Shown in pieces: positions 1-11,870 of a DNA stretch of 64,000 nucleotides. Position numbers and translations under genes: made by a program. Position 1 is the stretch's first letter. Each line of letters opens with the position of its first letter. The DNA is taken from NCBI GenBank assembly GCA_012932295.1, contig JAAONU010000001.1:56083693-56147692 (forward strand), written 5' to 3'. This DNA comes from Cyclina sinensis (lineage: Eukaryota > Mollusca > Bivalvia > Venerida > Veneridae). The notes under the pieces are model-generated. The model was not told the origin of the DNA and did no database searches. It was given only the letters and a program-made list of their open reading frames with translations.

Positions 1-518
1 GCTAACGCAACTCAAATAATGGTCGTACTGAAAAGTACTTTTAAGATGTTTATACATTATTAACACTTTATTATTGTTTGAGTAACTCGACCAGACTTGA
101 AGAAATCAGTCTATCAATCTCTGTTTGAATAAAAGTACAAATATTTTGGCATCGAAATTCAACGGATTATCCCTAACTGAGCAAACCCGTTACGACATAA
201 TAAGGTTATAATCGTTGATGTCCAATTTCGTTTACTTTAGCATAACTCCTCTATTGTCTATAAATAAATTTCATTAATTTTACAGTTATTTGAATGTATA
301 AATTTAAAGCATTATTTCATTATTTTCACAAATTTGTTTACATACAATGGAAAGCGCCCCTTTCGCCATATATCTCGACATTGCTTGCCAAAAACTTTAC
401 ATTGAGGATCCCTTTACAGAATTTCGAACCTTTATTTTTGATAAAAACCCATACTTTTGGTACGAGGATAAGAACAGAAGTCACAAATGAGTTAAATAAG
501 GTAAATATCTATGTCTAT
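1..518. other. AT-rich sequence without recognisable genes
   Basis: No coding, RNA or repeat signature is recognised. A short open frame (294-533) has no familiar domain and runs into the adjacent MITE, so it is treated as chance. Confidence 0.5.
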
Positions 519-724
519 CAGGCGCGTAGCTAGCCTATAAAGAATGTGGATTCAAAATAATCTAGGGGGGTCAGGGGGCATGCCCCCCCTGAAAATTTTG
601 AAATAAATGGTGCAATTTGGTGCGTTTTGGGGCCTCCGGAGAGCTTTCTTTACTAAAAAAAATTTTTTTTGTCAAAATAATGTGGATTCAGCTGCGTACT
701 CGCGTATAGGCAGCTACGCGCCTG
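519..724. mobile_element. 206-bp hAT-like non-autonomous DNA transposon (MITE)
   Basis: The element opens with CAGGCGCGTAGCTAGCCTAT. It closes with sequence whose reverse complement is CAGGCGCGTAGCTGCCTATA, so the terminal inverted repeats are about 20 bp with a single-base indel. The pentamer TCTAT lies immediately outside both ends (514-518 and 725-729), as expected of a target-site duplication. The interior is non-coding and includes a G-run/C-run palindrome near 566-590. The word AATGTGGATTCA occurs subterminally near both ends in the same orientation. CAGG(G/C)GCGTAGC-type termini are typical of hAT-superfamily MITEs in invertebrates. Classical hATs make 8-bp duplications, so the 5-bp duplication suggests a hAT subgroup or partial decay. 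There is no transposase inside; mobilisation would need a related autonomous element. Confidence 0.82.
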
Positions 725-729
725 TCTAT

Positions 730-2356
730 GTGAAAAGTCATATTTCATTTACATATTCACAATTCTGCGTTAAATCACAACGGAAAGCAATCGGTTCAAG
801 TAAATTAGTGACTTACCTTACCTGAATTTCATCTCAATTCCTTATTTTTCAAGAATATGATGATTTATGTTTATTTATACCGAGCTGATACGCAATAATA
901 TATAGCTTTAACTTACATAAAATGAGAATCATCAAATATTGTATTGTATACAGGTATACGTTCAGTTATTCACCGGAAAAAAAACGAACTATAAGCCTCC
1001 TCCTTGTCACTTGAAATAGCATTAACCGCCTCTTGTCTTAATTTTTTTAAGTACCTTTTTCTTCAAAAATTTACTTTTTGATATCTGATTTAATATATGA
1101 CATGATATATTATTTAAAAAAAGAAAACAAGACATATTTCAGGTACCAGGTAGCAGTGTTAATCAACTCAACATTCTTGAAACATTAAAATAATTACTAT
1201 TTTAATCAGTAAGCAGTGTACAATGATGTCCTTGTTCCTATGTCAGCTAGAGATAATGATTGGCTATAATGAAACTGACATTTTTCTAAAATGAAAATGT
1301 ATCGTAACATGATGAAATTTTATGCAAAGACTTAATTTTATCCAAAGTTTTCAAATATCAGTTTCCTACAGATAGTTAAATATGTATAGAAGAAGCCAGT
1401 TAGCCCCGGTTTCATCAATAGCTGTGAGTGAAAAAGGAATAAAATCCTTTTTTCAGAATCATGCTATGAAATTGCAAGTGATTGTGATACAGTCACCTCT
1501 GACTAACTCTTCTAATTGTCATGTGATACTAGTGTATTGTGATTCCTGCTCATTCGAACATTTGCATGTAAGTGTCAACTACAGAACCTCTGAGGTATAA
1601 GCAACAATACTATTCAATATGTAGCAGGCCTCTCAAAAGAAAGTTGTACACGCTAATTATTATCCTAAACACCTAACACATACTTTCAACTTGTTTAAGA
1701 TAACGTGATTAATTCCGATTGATTTAAAGTTACCTGTAAGCTGTCAGAGCATTGTTACTTTTTCGTCTCTTCATGATAATTTTGACACAGTTCCAAACGT
1801 TTCCATTAGAGTACACATTTTGTAGCCATAACAGGCGAATAAATTTGTAATCATGTTCCTTATTAAAACGAAATCATGAAACGAATAACGTGAAACCTGT
1901 TTTAACTTTTAACATTATTGGTGGCTGTTCAACGGTGAACAAATATTTTGCACGATTGCCTTTGAAATAAATGGCAGAAGTTTTATATTGAATGAATTAT
2001 TTTGCATGAATAAAATTACAGCTGAACCAATAAAACTCTTCTTTTTCTTGCTTATGACTATGGAACAGTGTCGAAATTGAAAGTCCATTCGTACTTTAGG
2101 TGGGTTCCAAACAGAAAAAAATGATAAGAATAATTAGTTGAAATCACAAATGATAAAATATTCGTAGCGTATTATTGTGTTTTTATCCACTCTAAACAGC
2201 ATGAATCTAGTAAACTCTAAATAGTGAATAGTATTTAATAAATTTATACATGTAGTAACACTTTAAATTTCTATCAGCATTAAACTTTTATCATTGTTGG
2301 TATTAATTAAGTTTGGAAATATAATTTAAAGTTAACATTAACTTTATGCCATTTAC
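730..2356. other. AT-rich sequence without recognisable genes
   Basis: Both strands were read. Only short open frames without familiar motifs are present. The missing C-terminal part of the mariner transposase that lies just to the right was looked for here on the minus strand and was not recognised. Confidence 0.5.
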
Positions 2357-3284
2357 CTTAGAATAATACGCGGTGTCCTTCGGTAATGTGTGTTTTAGCA
2401 GCATCCCCTTCCGGTCACAAAACATGATAAACATGAACTTCCCGCCAGATTTGTATACCCGGGCCTTTTCCGAGGAACGGGAACCTGAACGTTTCCAAAC
2501 CGATGATTGTTATTTTGTCTCCGGATCATGCAGCCACAACCAGGTCTCGTCTGTAGTGGTGATTTTGTTCTTGAATCCGTCGCTCTCTCTCAAACCTTCT
2601 CACAAATGCCCTTGAATCTCGAACTCTCCTCTCCTGTTCATGGCCCTTTAACAGCCGCCGTACCTATCTTGCATGAACCTAGACAGAAAATATCATTTAT
2701 ATAAATTGTATACATTAATTTTATAATTATTATATTGATAACTCGTAACTTTTATTTTATTAATGCATTTCAATATACATCACTTACAAACTCAATGAAA
2801 ACGATACGCAATTAATGTACAACACACAATAAACTATTTTTATAGATTCACTATATTTAATAAAAATATGATATCAATAATTATTGGTAACAGATTTGAA
2901 GTATGAATATGATATATTCGAATTACCTTTGAAATTTTGAGATTGTCCGTCAGTATCCTATGTATGGTGCCATAACCCATGTCAAACCGCTCGCTCTGCC
3001 AGTTCTCTGATCGTCAGACGTCTGTCAGAGTCTAGCGAATCACGATTTGACGTCACTTTTGTCTCGCCATACTGTTACTTTCTTCCACGACCTTCATGCT
3101 CTTCTAAACTGTCCTGATCTTTAGAAAACCGACGGTGCAATTTGAATACATGTGCCCTGTTTACTGAATATACCCGATTGGTGGATTCAATTATCTTCAG
3201 TGTCTGGGCTGGTATTTTTCCGAGATCATGGCAGAACTTAATGATTGTACGGATTTCCTGCCAGTCTGGCGACGACATTTTCAC
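2357..3284 (-). pseudogene. Mariner-like transposase relic, split by an intron-like segment
   Basis: Reading leftwards from an ATG at 3284, the first 69 codons resemble a mariner N-terminal helix-turn-helix region ending in HRRFSKDQDSLEEHEGRGRK. After a stop, shifted frames give DSDRRLTIRELAER and DMGYGTIHRILTDNLKISK, the classic second HTH half. A 4-bp duplication near 3000 causes one frameshift. After a 248-bp interruption the similarity resumes at the equivalent of the next residues. It runs into TTDETWLWLHDPETK, which carries the first catalytic aspartate, and then GGKFMFIMFCDRKGMLL and AYYSK. At least two stops and three frame changes are present, and the C-terminal part with the remaining acidic residues is absent. 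A functional transposase is excluded. Family assignment to mariner (DDE/D, IS630-Tc1-mariner superfamily) rests on these peptide motifs. Confidence 0.85.
2679..2926 (-). other. Intron-like segment inside the mariner relic
   Basis: On the minus strand the 248-bp insertion begins GTAATT directly after codons reading ...LKISK. It ends in the pyrimidine-rich TTTTCTGTCTAG directly before codons reading VHAR, the expected mariner continuation. Removing it restores protein similarity without loss of residues. It is strongly AT-rich like neighbouring introns. The right-hand exon-like block also ends in AAG followed by GTAAAT at 2356. Alternatives are a small AT-rich insertion that happens to start GT and end AG. 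Confidence 0.5.
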
Positions 3285-3299
3285 GTTAGTAAAGCTACT

Positions 3300-6200
3300 A
3301 ATACCAATACCAATAGATTTTTTTGCTTAAAACCTTTTACAAAGATAATACCGCACAATGAATGTTGTTGGTTTTAAATCACAACGTTTAATTATCGTCA
3401 AACTTTCACATAACGTCATCTACACACCGAACTGTGACGTGCTTAAGTACGGCGCTTTTCACACTTGTATGTTTTGCTTTATTAATACATATGTAATTAG
3501 CATGTATCACAAAAACGGCGTGCGCCGCATACACGTTACCATGGTTATAAATCTGCCGGGCGCGCTTCCGTTATTTACTAAATATATTATATTTTTAACT
3601 AACCTGAGTTATTATATGTGCAGATTTATTTCAGTATATGAATTAATAAATTTTAACCACCTCTGTTTATGCAACTGCAGAAGTCTACGTAATTTTGGAT
3701 CATCCCTCGTATTCAGGTCCTCAACTTCAATTTGGTTTTCTACAACCGACGAGTTAAAAAGACCCTCTCAATGTGATACTTCTCATATGATTTACTGCAT
3801 TCTCGGATAGATTGTACGAAGTAATTGTAAAAAATGCTTTTCATTTTAAAACCGACTTCTGGATTGGCACGATCATTTCAGTGGACGATTCCTATCAGTT
3901 GAAATATTTCCATGATCAATACATGTATTTATCTGATAATTGACATTAGATAGCAGTGGTGTTTGTTTGTTGGTCTTTATGCCTCATTCCAAAGAATTTA
4001 GTCCACAGCTGCTCTAATATGGAATTACAAGACGCAAAATATCAGTCGCACTTCATTTGTCCCTGCGGTGCTAATTAAAAGCAAATTATCGAAATGACAT
4101 TAGAACAAATAGTCCTGATTGACATCGAAGATTTGTATTTCTCGATGTTGCAAACTTGTAAACAATATTTAGTTCATTTAAAGGATAACAAATTCAGGCA
4201 ACAACATGGTTAGTCCAACTAACCAGACTTGTTGAAGAGAAATCGAGAAAAATTTTGATTGGCGATCTCTTTTTCCAAGTCCAACCACAAGTTGCATTTT
4301 TGTGCACGGAAAATGCCACATTAAAAGTCATTGGGAGTGATAACTAGCATTCTTTGGGAGAAATGACCAACATCACCTTCTAGAGAAACAAATTTTATCC
4401 AAATATTTTATACAGCTTAAAATATCAAAATTGACTTAATTTTGAATCGCAACGCTAATCGACTATAGAGGCGGCCATTTTGAATAGCTGGAATGAGGTA
4501 AAAAGTGCAAAGGTAAACAGTAGCTACAAATCCGGATATCTGTCGTTTGTCGGGTATATTTAATCAATTCTTAAGTAAATACATCGAGAACCGTACAATA
4601 CACAACAAAATCTGCATTTTGTGTAAGTGAACTCCATCATTCGGTAAGACACTGATTTACCTACCAGTTTTCACGGCATTATTATTTTTAAGGTGACGTA
4701 AAGAGTTTAGCAATGCAAATGTGGAAAAAATGAAAAATACACTTTAGGGCTACAGACCCACAGATGGGCTGACGATGAAAAAAAAGAAAATGTTCTAACA
4801 TCTCGAAATGTTTGCTGTAATTGTGAAGAACATATTTAAACTAAGTTACTGACTCATTTTCTGATACAGAAAAACATCAAAATATAAAGTTTTACACACC
4901 TTTATCGGTAAAAAATTTAGGCGTATTGGTCTTACAATAATTAAAAATGTCTATAAAACGGGTCAAACCGTCAACGTCAAATTAATTAGGCTACAACATG
5001 GTGATCTAATGTACTTGTAAATCTGGAAAGTTTACCAGTTGTCAATTATTCATCTTTACTTTTATCCTGTTTAACTTTAACACCAGCTTGTTAAGTTCAT
5101 TTATTTAATTTCATCCTGAAACAGATGTCTTTTTATGTACTGAAAGGTTTACTGAATCTGGTGTTACTGTTTTGTCAGATTTAAATATATATTGGAAAGT
5201 ATAAAGTTGTCAGGTTTGATTCTATATAAGATTGTATGTTGATTAAGTAAAATGACACAGTCTTGTCATCCATATGGACAAGTACATTAAAAACAAACCT
5301 TTATTACGTCATAGAAGTTTACTTTCTGTAAACAGAAAGAAATTTTTGCTTTTTTCTCGTATGTGTAAGTCAATTGTTTATCCATAAAGAAAACAAAAAC
5401 AGATATCAGCCTGGTTCGTTAGAAGGGAATTGTAACCGCTTCTGCAATATTACACAGCTCTTTCTTTGTCAAGGCATGTTTTGTTTCAACATAATGTCTG
5501 TTTTAAGATGTGTCTTGATTAGTTTGTCGAAAACTCGTTCTGTCGGCGCTACGATAAAATACAATAACTTTAAATCTTTAGCCATACTTGTCCATTTTAC
5601 TTACACCAAATCTTCCCCGTTCTTTACTTTTTATAATAGAATTTTAGGTTCCCAGTTTTTGTTCTGTTCGGTTCGGCAATTATTAAATTACAATTATTAT
5701 AGCAAAATTCATTCGTGGATTCCCTTCCAACCCCCACCACACACACACACACCCAGCATAATGCATTGGTGCAGTCATGCATAGAGGAAGCAACTGATAT
5801 AAGAATCACAGTAATTACAGTCCAAAACATACCAATATATTCGTAGTACACAGACTATGCATGTATAGAATGTTGGCATTTGTAGCTTTATCAACACAAA
5901 CTATTTAGTCCAAAACATTTGTGTCAATGAACGAAACACAATTAACGTTTAAATCAATTAAATGCCAAGGCCTTATCATATTATTTAAGATGAATAAGAT
6001 ATTGATCAGCTTGTCTCGTTGTAATTTATCTCTCATATAAATCAAACAAACAGTTTGTACTAATAATGTTCAATTTGTCTCTACCTTAAACTGATCAATG
6101 TCATTCAAATTTCAGATTTTGAGTTATAAATCATAAAACCAGCTTGGAAAACAAGAAAATGACATTTATATGTGAAGAAGCTGGTGAAACAAGTCTGCTC

Positions 6201-8370
6201 TACAATAACATTTTAAAAGTAAATGTCGCTCTGACCTTGGTCTCTTTGTTTTGACGCAGCAAATCGAAAATCATGTAACATTGTCTTATCAGCCGGTCAA
6301 TTATAACGCGTATCGTCCAATGTATCCCCAAAATGTATTTGAAAGGCTACAGTGAGTTAAGTGATTTCTACTTTTATTCGATTTAATTCACGGTCATTGC
6401 ATGAGTCTTTAAAACAAGATAGATAGACTACTGGAAATACATATAATTGAATTCCTATTTTATAGTTAGTTTCTACGTATTTTTGTTTTGTTAAAATATA
6501 TATTACAAGTAAGATGTGAGATAAAATGCAGACAGACATAGAACTAGTACTTTTGCAAACACAACTAATACATTAGTCATAACTTATTGTGTCATTTACA
6601 TCGGCGTAAAATAAGTCTTTTTTAGCTATTGTGAAGGCAAAAGTGTGATTTTAACAATGTTAGCATCGAGTAAAATCATTTATTTTGTTCTTAGTTTGGA
6701 CCCCAAGCCGTTTCAGAGAAAAGGCCACCTTTGACAATTTCGTACTTATTAAACGCTGTTAAGTTTACTCGGATATTTAAAACAAATTGATGTTGGAAGC
6801 AACGTCTATATATCCTACAATGAAACAGTGGAAAACCTCAGTAATATTGCTATGGAAAGAAACAGTAAATACAAGTATGTTTGCGATGACGCGACTTGAA
6901 TGAATGAATAAATGTATGAATGAATGAATGAAAACAAGTATTTTACAATTTTATAACCTCGAATTTATTATATCAGTTTAAATTATGTTACGATTTTTTA
7001 AGATAAAGGTTTTTATTTCTGATGAATTCTTTTTTCTATCAAACTCGAGATTTTGTTGTTTTTATTTACGGACAATCATACACAGCAAGTACGAATTAAC
7101 GTAACCAATACGGACAAAACGGACTGTTTGGTTGACAGGTTAAATGCGCTAGACTTCTTAATTATATAACATGAGATTGGAAATGCCTCTAAAGGCTAGT
7201 AATATTCCAATATTCCGGCTCTTTGGTCTTTTCTGTTTTGGATAAGCAACCATCAATATCAATTTCAAAATATGCCTTAAAGACCATAACAAGTGTCTAG
7301 AAGATAAGATTTGCGATAGAAATAAAGGTAGGGCCAATAACAGAAATACATGTGTATGTTATTCTCTTCTTTTAGAATGTTTACGGTCATTTTTCTTTGC
7401 TTTAAAGTTAAGTAAATGCTTGAAGCCAACAGAGATAGGAAACTTCCGATTTACAAATGTTAGCATTCCATTTCCGTTTCATTTAATCAGTTTCGTTTGA
7501 AGATATAAATCCAGGAAGAGGCATAATCTGTTAAATCAGATTAGTCTCCACTGTTGATAGCATACAAATAATTCTTTAGAAACCATTGCGTGCGTTGTCT
7601 ATTCATATTTTTGCGGCCACGCAACGGGCATTAAACTATGTTCTAGCAAAGTCATGAAGCGTTTCCAAGTGACTGGATGTTGAATTACAAAATGAGCAGG
7701 CACATTAAACGAAATATATTTGTACACAGTGCATTGTCTGTAACTGAAGAAATAAGCTGTAACGGTTTAAAAAAAACGCTTTTTGTTCATACTTCTATGA
7801 AAAACAGTATTGTTGTTTTTAAAGTATACGTACAATACAAGTTATTGGCTCCTTTAGAGCAGCTTAATTTATCTTTGTTTGATAAGATTAATAAATAAAT
7901 ACGGTATATTTGCATTTACAACACATAAAATATTCATAACATTCCTTTCTTCCTCCATCAATCTTAAACGGTATCTGTACCAGAGTAAATGCAAAGAGTG
8001 AAAACATTCATGTCAACTTGATAAATTATATAGCAAGTTTCTTAGCCAAGGGTTGCATATTTTAGCCATTAAGGGCAAAATTCTGATAGTGACAGTAAAT
8101 ATGATGCAAATAACTAGCCTTGTTTTATTTAATTATTTTCTAACAACAAGGAAACAGCAAAAATAAACCGGCAGCCAAGTAAATATGTCATCTCTAAGAT
8201 ATAACAATTTACGACGTTTCGTAACAAATACAGAAAACCGATCGTGTGTGATTCTTCACTGTCGGTGATAACAACCCGCCTCGCCTCTCTTGTCAGTGAA
8301 ATACCGATGTACACAGACTTCTTTCACTCTAATGTTCATGGTACTGTAAATAATATCTTAAGTTAACTTT
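3300..8370. other. Long AT-rich stretch, simple repeats only
   Basis: No gene could be supported on either strand. A 150-codon open frame (3358-3810) has no recognisable domain and is probably chance. Minor simple repeats are a short CA run near 5741-5752 and ATGA/AATG-type tetranucleotides near 6895-6931. The segment around 3400-3560 is richer in CpG and contains TGACGT/ACGTCA words, but no gene start could be tied to it. Confidence 0.5.
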
Positions 8371-8377
8371 CATGCCT

Positions 8378-8394
8378 TTATATATATATATATA
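8378..8394. repeat. Short TA microsatellite
   Basis: An uninterrupted alternating TA run of about 16 bp. Confidence 0.8.
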
Positions 8395-8593
8395 CTAATG
8401 CTGACATTTTTCTCACTCAATTATATATTTCAATTCCAAGCACTTACGATCTAAAAAATAATGCACTTTTGGTGCCAAACCGGAAGGAAAGTTTGTAGTG
8501 AATGTAAATACTCCATTTCATTGTTTTGCTAGGCATTGTAAATAGTTTGAAGTGACTCCTATAATGTTGAAACCTTTCCAGAATAATGTTCTG

Positions 8594-8982
8594 TTTTATC
8601 CGGTTTATGAAGATTTACTCTGTTTGTTTTATCCGGTTTATGAAGATTTACTCTGTTTGTTTTATCCGGTTTATGAAGATTTACTCTTTTTGTTTTATCC
8701 GGTTTATGAAGATTTACTCTGTTTGTTTTATCCGGTTTATGAAGATTTACTCTGTTTGTTTTATCCGGTTTATGAAGATTTACTCTTTTTGTTTTTATCC
8801 GGTTTATGAAGATTTACTCTGTTTGTTTTATCCGGTTTATGAAGATTTACTCTGTTTGTTTTATCCGGTTTATGGAAACTTACTCTTTTTGTTTTTATCC
8901 GGTTTATGAAGATTTACTCTGTTTTTATCTGGTTTATGAGATTTACTCTGTTTGTTTTTATCTCGTTTAGGAAGACTTACTC
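8594..8982. repeat. 33-bp minisatellite, about 12 units
   Basis: The unit reads TTTTATCCGGTTTATGAAGA followed by TTTACTCTGTTTG, and is tandemly repeated about 12 times. The first eight or so are nearly identical and the last ones decay. Two sub-types occur, ending CTCTGTTTG or CTCTTTTTG. They recur in the order G,G,T three times, so there is a ~99-bp higher-order unit; the second and third T-type units also carry an extra T. Because 33 is a multiple of three, the array is open as an 11-residue peptide repeat (FYPVYEDLLCL) in two overlapping frames. This is a by-product of the period and not evidence for a gene. Confidence 0.93.
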
Positions 8983-9644
8983 ATTTTTTTTAAATATTGA
9001 TTACGAAAAGGTCTTGAAGATTCTCTTGGAAATTCACTTAAACTTCTATCAGGAGGGAGATACAACGTTTTAATGTAAAATTTTGTCCCAAAAAAAAATC
9101 AGAATCATGGTCAGGGCAAGAATAAGTGGAAATTAAACATTGTTTTTACTGCATTAGTCCAGTTCAAATTTAATGTCATTCAATTTGTTTCGTGTTACTT
9201 ACGATTTCCGTTCAAAGAGCTTATATTCATAGAAAAACAATATTGCAGGCTGCTAGAAATAGTTTCTTTTGCAAAATTGTGACGTTGCGATAAGGAAACT
9301 GAAATCAGTTTACACATTCGATGTAAACGTCAATATTTTGTTATCTGGCTATTTTGTTCATTTTATCTCTTCAATTGTCTTTTTGATTAAATAAACAACA
9401 TTAATTGGAATAGAAGTCACATGACCTTTAAATGTATTCCTGACATTTGCATTCTGTAACACAATATTTAATCAGCTGCCAATTTTATCTCTGACTAGAG
9501 GGTAGGGGTCAGTAGCTAACAAACAGCTGTGATGAATGATAATTGACTAGTTTTGTTCTCATCAGAAGTTTAACATTTGTTTTCAGTAAGAACGATAACG
9601 CTATGCAATTTACCGGTTTAACCGCGCTGCCTTATATGGAGGAA

Positions 9645-9785
9645 TTTTTTTTTCAGTGTGCGTTCGAAAATTTATTTCACGAGTGAGTATCAGATTTTTA
9701 TATTTTCACGAGTGGCGTAGTGAAAATATAAAAATCTGATACTCATTCGTGAAATAAATTTTCGATCGCACACTGAAAAAAATCA
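9645..9785. repeat. Hairpin-forming inverted repeat (MITE-like)
   Basis: Two ~65-bp arms (left through TATTTTCAC, right from GTGAAAATA) flank a 10-base loop GAGTGGCGTA, with only a few mismatches. The motif set (TTCACGAGTG, GAAATAAATT, GAAAATAT) is shared in style with the hairpins at 16121-16274 and 50413-50566, suggesting related elements. No target-site duplication was recognised. Confidence 0.85.
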
Positions 9786-11046
9786 AATATTCTATTTATT
9801 TCATGCTTTTTAGTGTTATTTCGGAAAAAAGGTAGAATTGTGATAACATGAACATCTTATCCACCCGTGGTGCACCCCAATATTTACTATGTCTGCACGT
9901 GCGAGACGCTATTCAAAGTAGTTCCAAGAAATTCGATAAAAAATAATGAACATTCTGGGCTTCTAGTGTTTTTTTCTTCACTCATAAGCACAAAATAACA
10001 TTTTAACAAAACATTTTTAATATTTATTCAATCTAACGAAATATTACAGAAACTGCAAATACATCAATGAAATATATCCCTCCGTGTCAGGACATGACGC
10101 AAAATTGAAACGTTCGCCATATTATTTACAGTTTCTTTAACAGTAAAATCGCGTTCTGGTCCACAAAGCTCTTTAAACAATAACTGAACAAAATAAAAAG
10201 TGTTTTCATATTCATCTGGATTTAATTAAGTGTTTTATTAACAAGACATGCCAACGGGCAGAATGTCGAGCCCGCTCGTCTTAGTTCAAACCTGAACCTA
10301 TAAGCTTCAGATCAAAAAGGAAGATGTATACATAGGTGAGATGTGCGCAGCACATCCTCTGTATACCCAAAGCAAAATCTTGACATTGCATCATCTTAGG
10401 TGACCTTGACCTCTGACCCAGTGACCTGGTTCTTGTGCATGACACGAAGTCTCATTATGAACATTTGTGCCTAAAAAACTCAATTCATGTTATTTGAAAA
10501 TTTGATATTTTTATTTGGTCGTTGACCTCTTATGACCTTGACCTTCATTTAGCACAAGACAACTCAACTCACAATGGAGAACATTTGCTATAACTTATAT
10601 AAAATCCATCTATGTATAAAGAAATATACTCACAAATGAATGTTTAATTTGATATTTGTCCTTTGACCCTGAAGTAAGACCTTGACCTTTACCACAGACA
10701 CCTGAATTTTTCGCGTGACACTCCACCTCACTATGGAGAACATTTGTCCCAAGTTATATTACAATTCCGCCACGCATGTAGACGTTACGCTCCGGACACG
10801 GGTATAACGCTGACCCTCCTTGTGTGACCTTGACCTTTGAGCAGCGGACCTCGGTTTTGCGTGTGACACACCACCCCATCATGGTGAACATTTGTTTCAA
10901 ACTATTTTGTAATCCTACAAAGAATGAGCAAGATATTGACCGGTCAAATCTAGACAGACACACGGACTGACGGATGCACATACACCAAACCACAAAAAGT
11001 GAAAAGCAACGACTAAGTCGACCTCACCACAAGGGGGCTCAACAAT

Positions 11047-11870
11047 TTCAAAATCCTCTGACCACTAAGCATAATACTTCAAAGCATGAGCAAGATACAG
11101 CGCCAACAAACAAATTTTAATATTTTTATTTGACCTTTGACCTCTTGTTACCTTGACCTTCATTTTGTGCGAGACAACGCAACTCAACATGGAGAACATT
11201 TGTGCTAAGTTATATTAAAATCCATCCATGTATATAGAAGTTATACTCTCAAACGAATGTTTGATTTTGTTATTTGACCTTTGACCCCTAAATGTGACCT
11301 TAACCTTTGCCACAGACACTTCAATTTTTCAAATCCTCTGACCACTAAGCATAATACTTCAAAGCATAAGCAAGATACAGCGCCAACAAACAAATTTTAA
11401 TATTTTTATTTGACCTTTGACCTCTTGTTACCTTGACCTTCATTTTGTGCGAGACAACGCAACTCAACATGGAGAACATTTGTGCTAAGTTATATTAAAA
11501 TCCATCCATGTATATAGAAGTTATACTCTCAAACGAATGTTTGATTTTGTTATTTGACCTTTGACCCCTAAATGTGACCTTAACCTTTGCCACAGACACT
11601 TCAATTTTTCAAATCCTCTGACCACTAAGCATAATACTTCAAAGCATAAGCAAGATACAACGCCAACAAACAAATTTTAATATTTTTATTTGACCTTTGA
11701 CCTCTTGTTACCTTGACCTTCATTTTGTGCGAGACAACGCAACTCAACATGGAGAACATTTGTGCTAAGTTATATTAAAATCCATCCATGTATATAGAAG
11801 TTAATGAATGTTTGATTTTGTTATTTGACTTTTGACCCCAAGTGTGACCTTGACCTTTGCCACAGACACC
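11047..11870. repeat. 280-bp tandem repeat, three units
   Basis: The phrase ACCACTAAGCATAATACTTC recurs at 11061, 11341 and 11621, an exact 280-bp period. Units one and two are almost identical; the third loses about 10 bp near 11800 and diverges at its end. Flanking sequence at 10430-10760 and 11830-11960 is a more diverged form of the same unit. The near identity indicates recent amplification inside an older element. Confidence 0.92.
11131..11143 (+). promoter_or_regulatory. DR1-type nuclear-receptor-like motif, recurring in the 280-bp units
   Basis: TGACCTTTGACCT is two TGACCT half-sites spaced by one base, the DR1 arrangement bound by RXR heterodimers and HNF4 in animals. It recurs at 11411 and 11691. 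A weaker version (TGACCTTTGACCC) sits about 145 bp downstream in the first two units. Nearby TGACCTTGACC gives the extended half-site TCAAGGTCA on the other strand (ERR/SF-1 type). The motif match is direct; any binding is inference. Confidence 0.45.

Noticed and set aside
3358..3810. 150-codon plus-strand frame
   Set aside because: It is the longest single frame outside known genes, but it shows no domain, signal or splice evidence. The composition is ordinary.
8552..8909. Two overlapping plus-strand frames encoding an 11-residue repeat (FYPVYEDLLCL)
   Set aside because: They are produced by the 33-bp DNA period. Two registers are open at once and there are no flanking gene signals.
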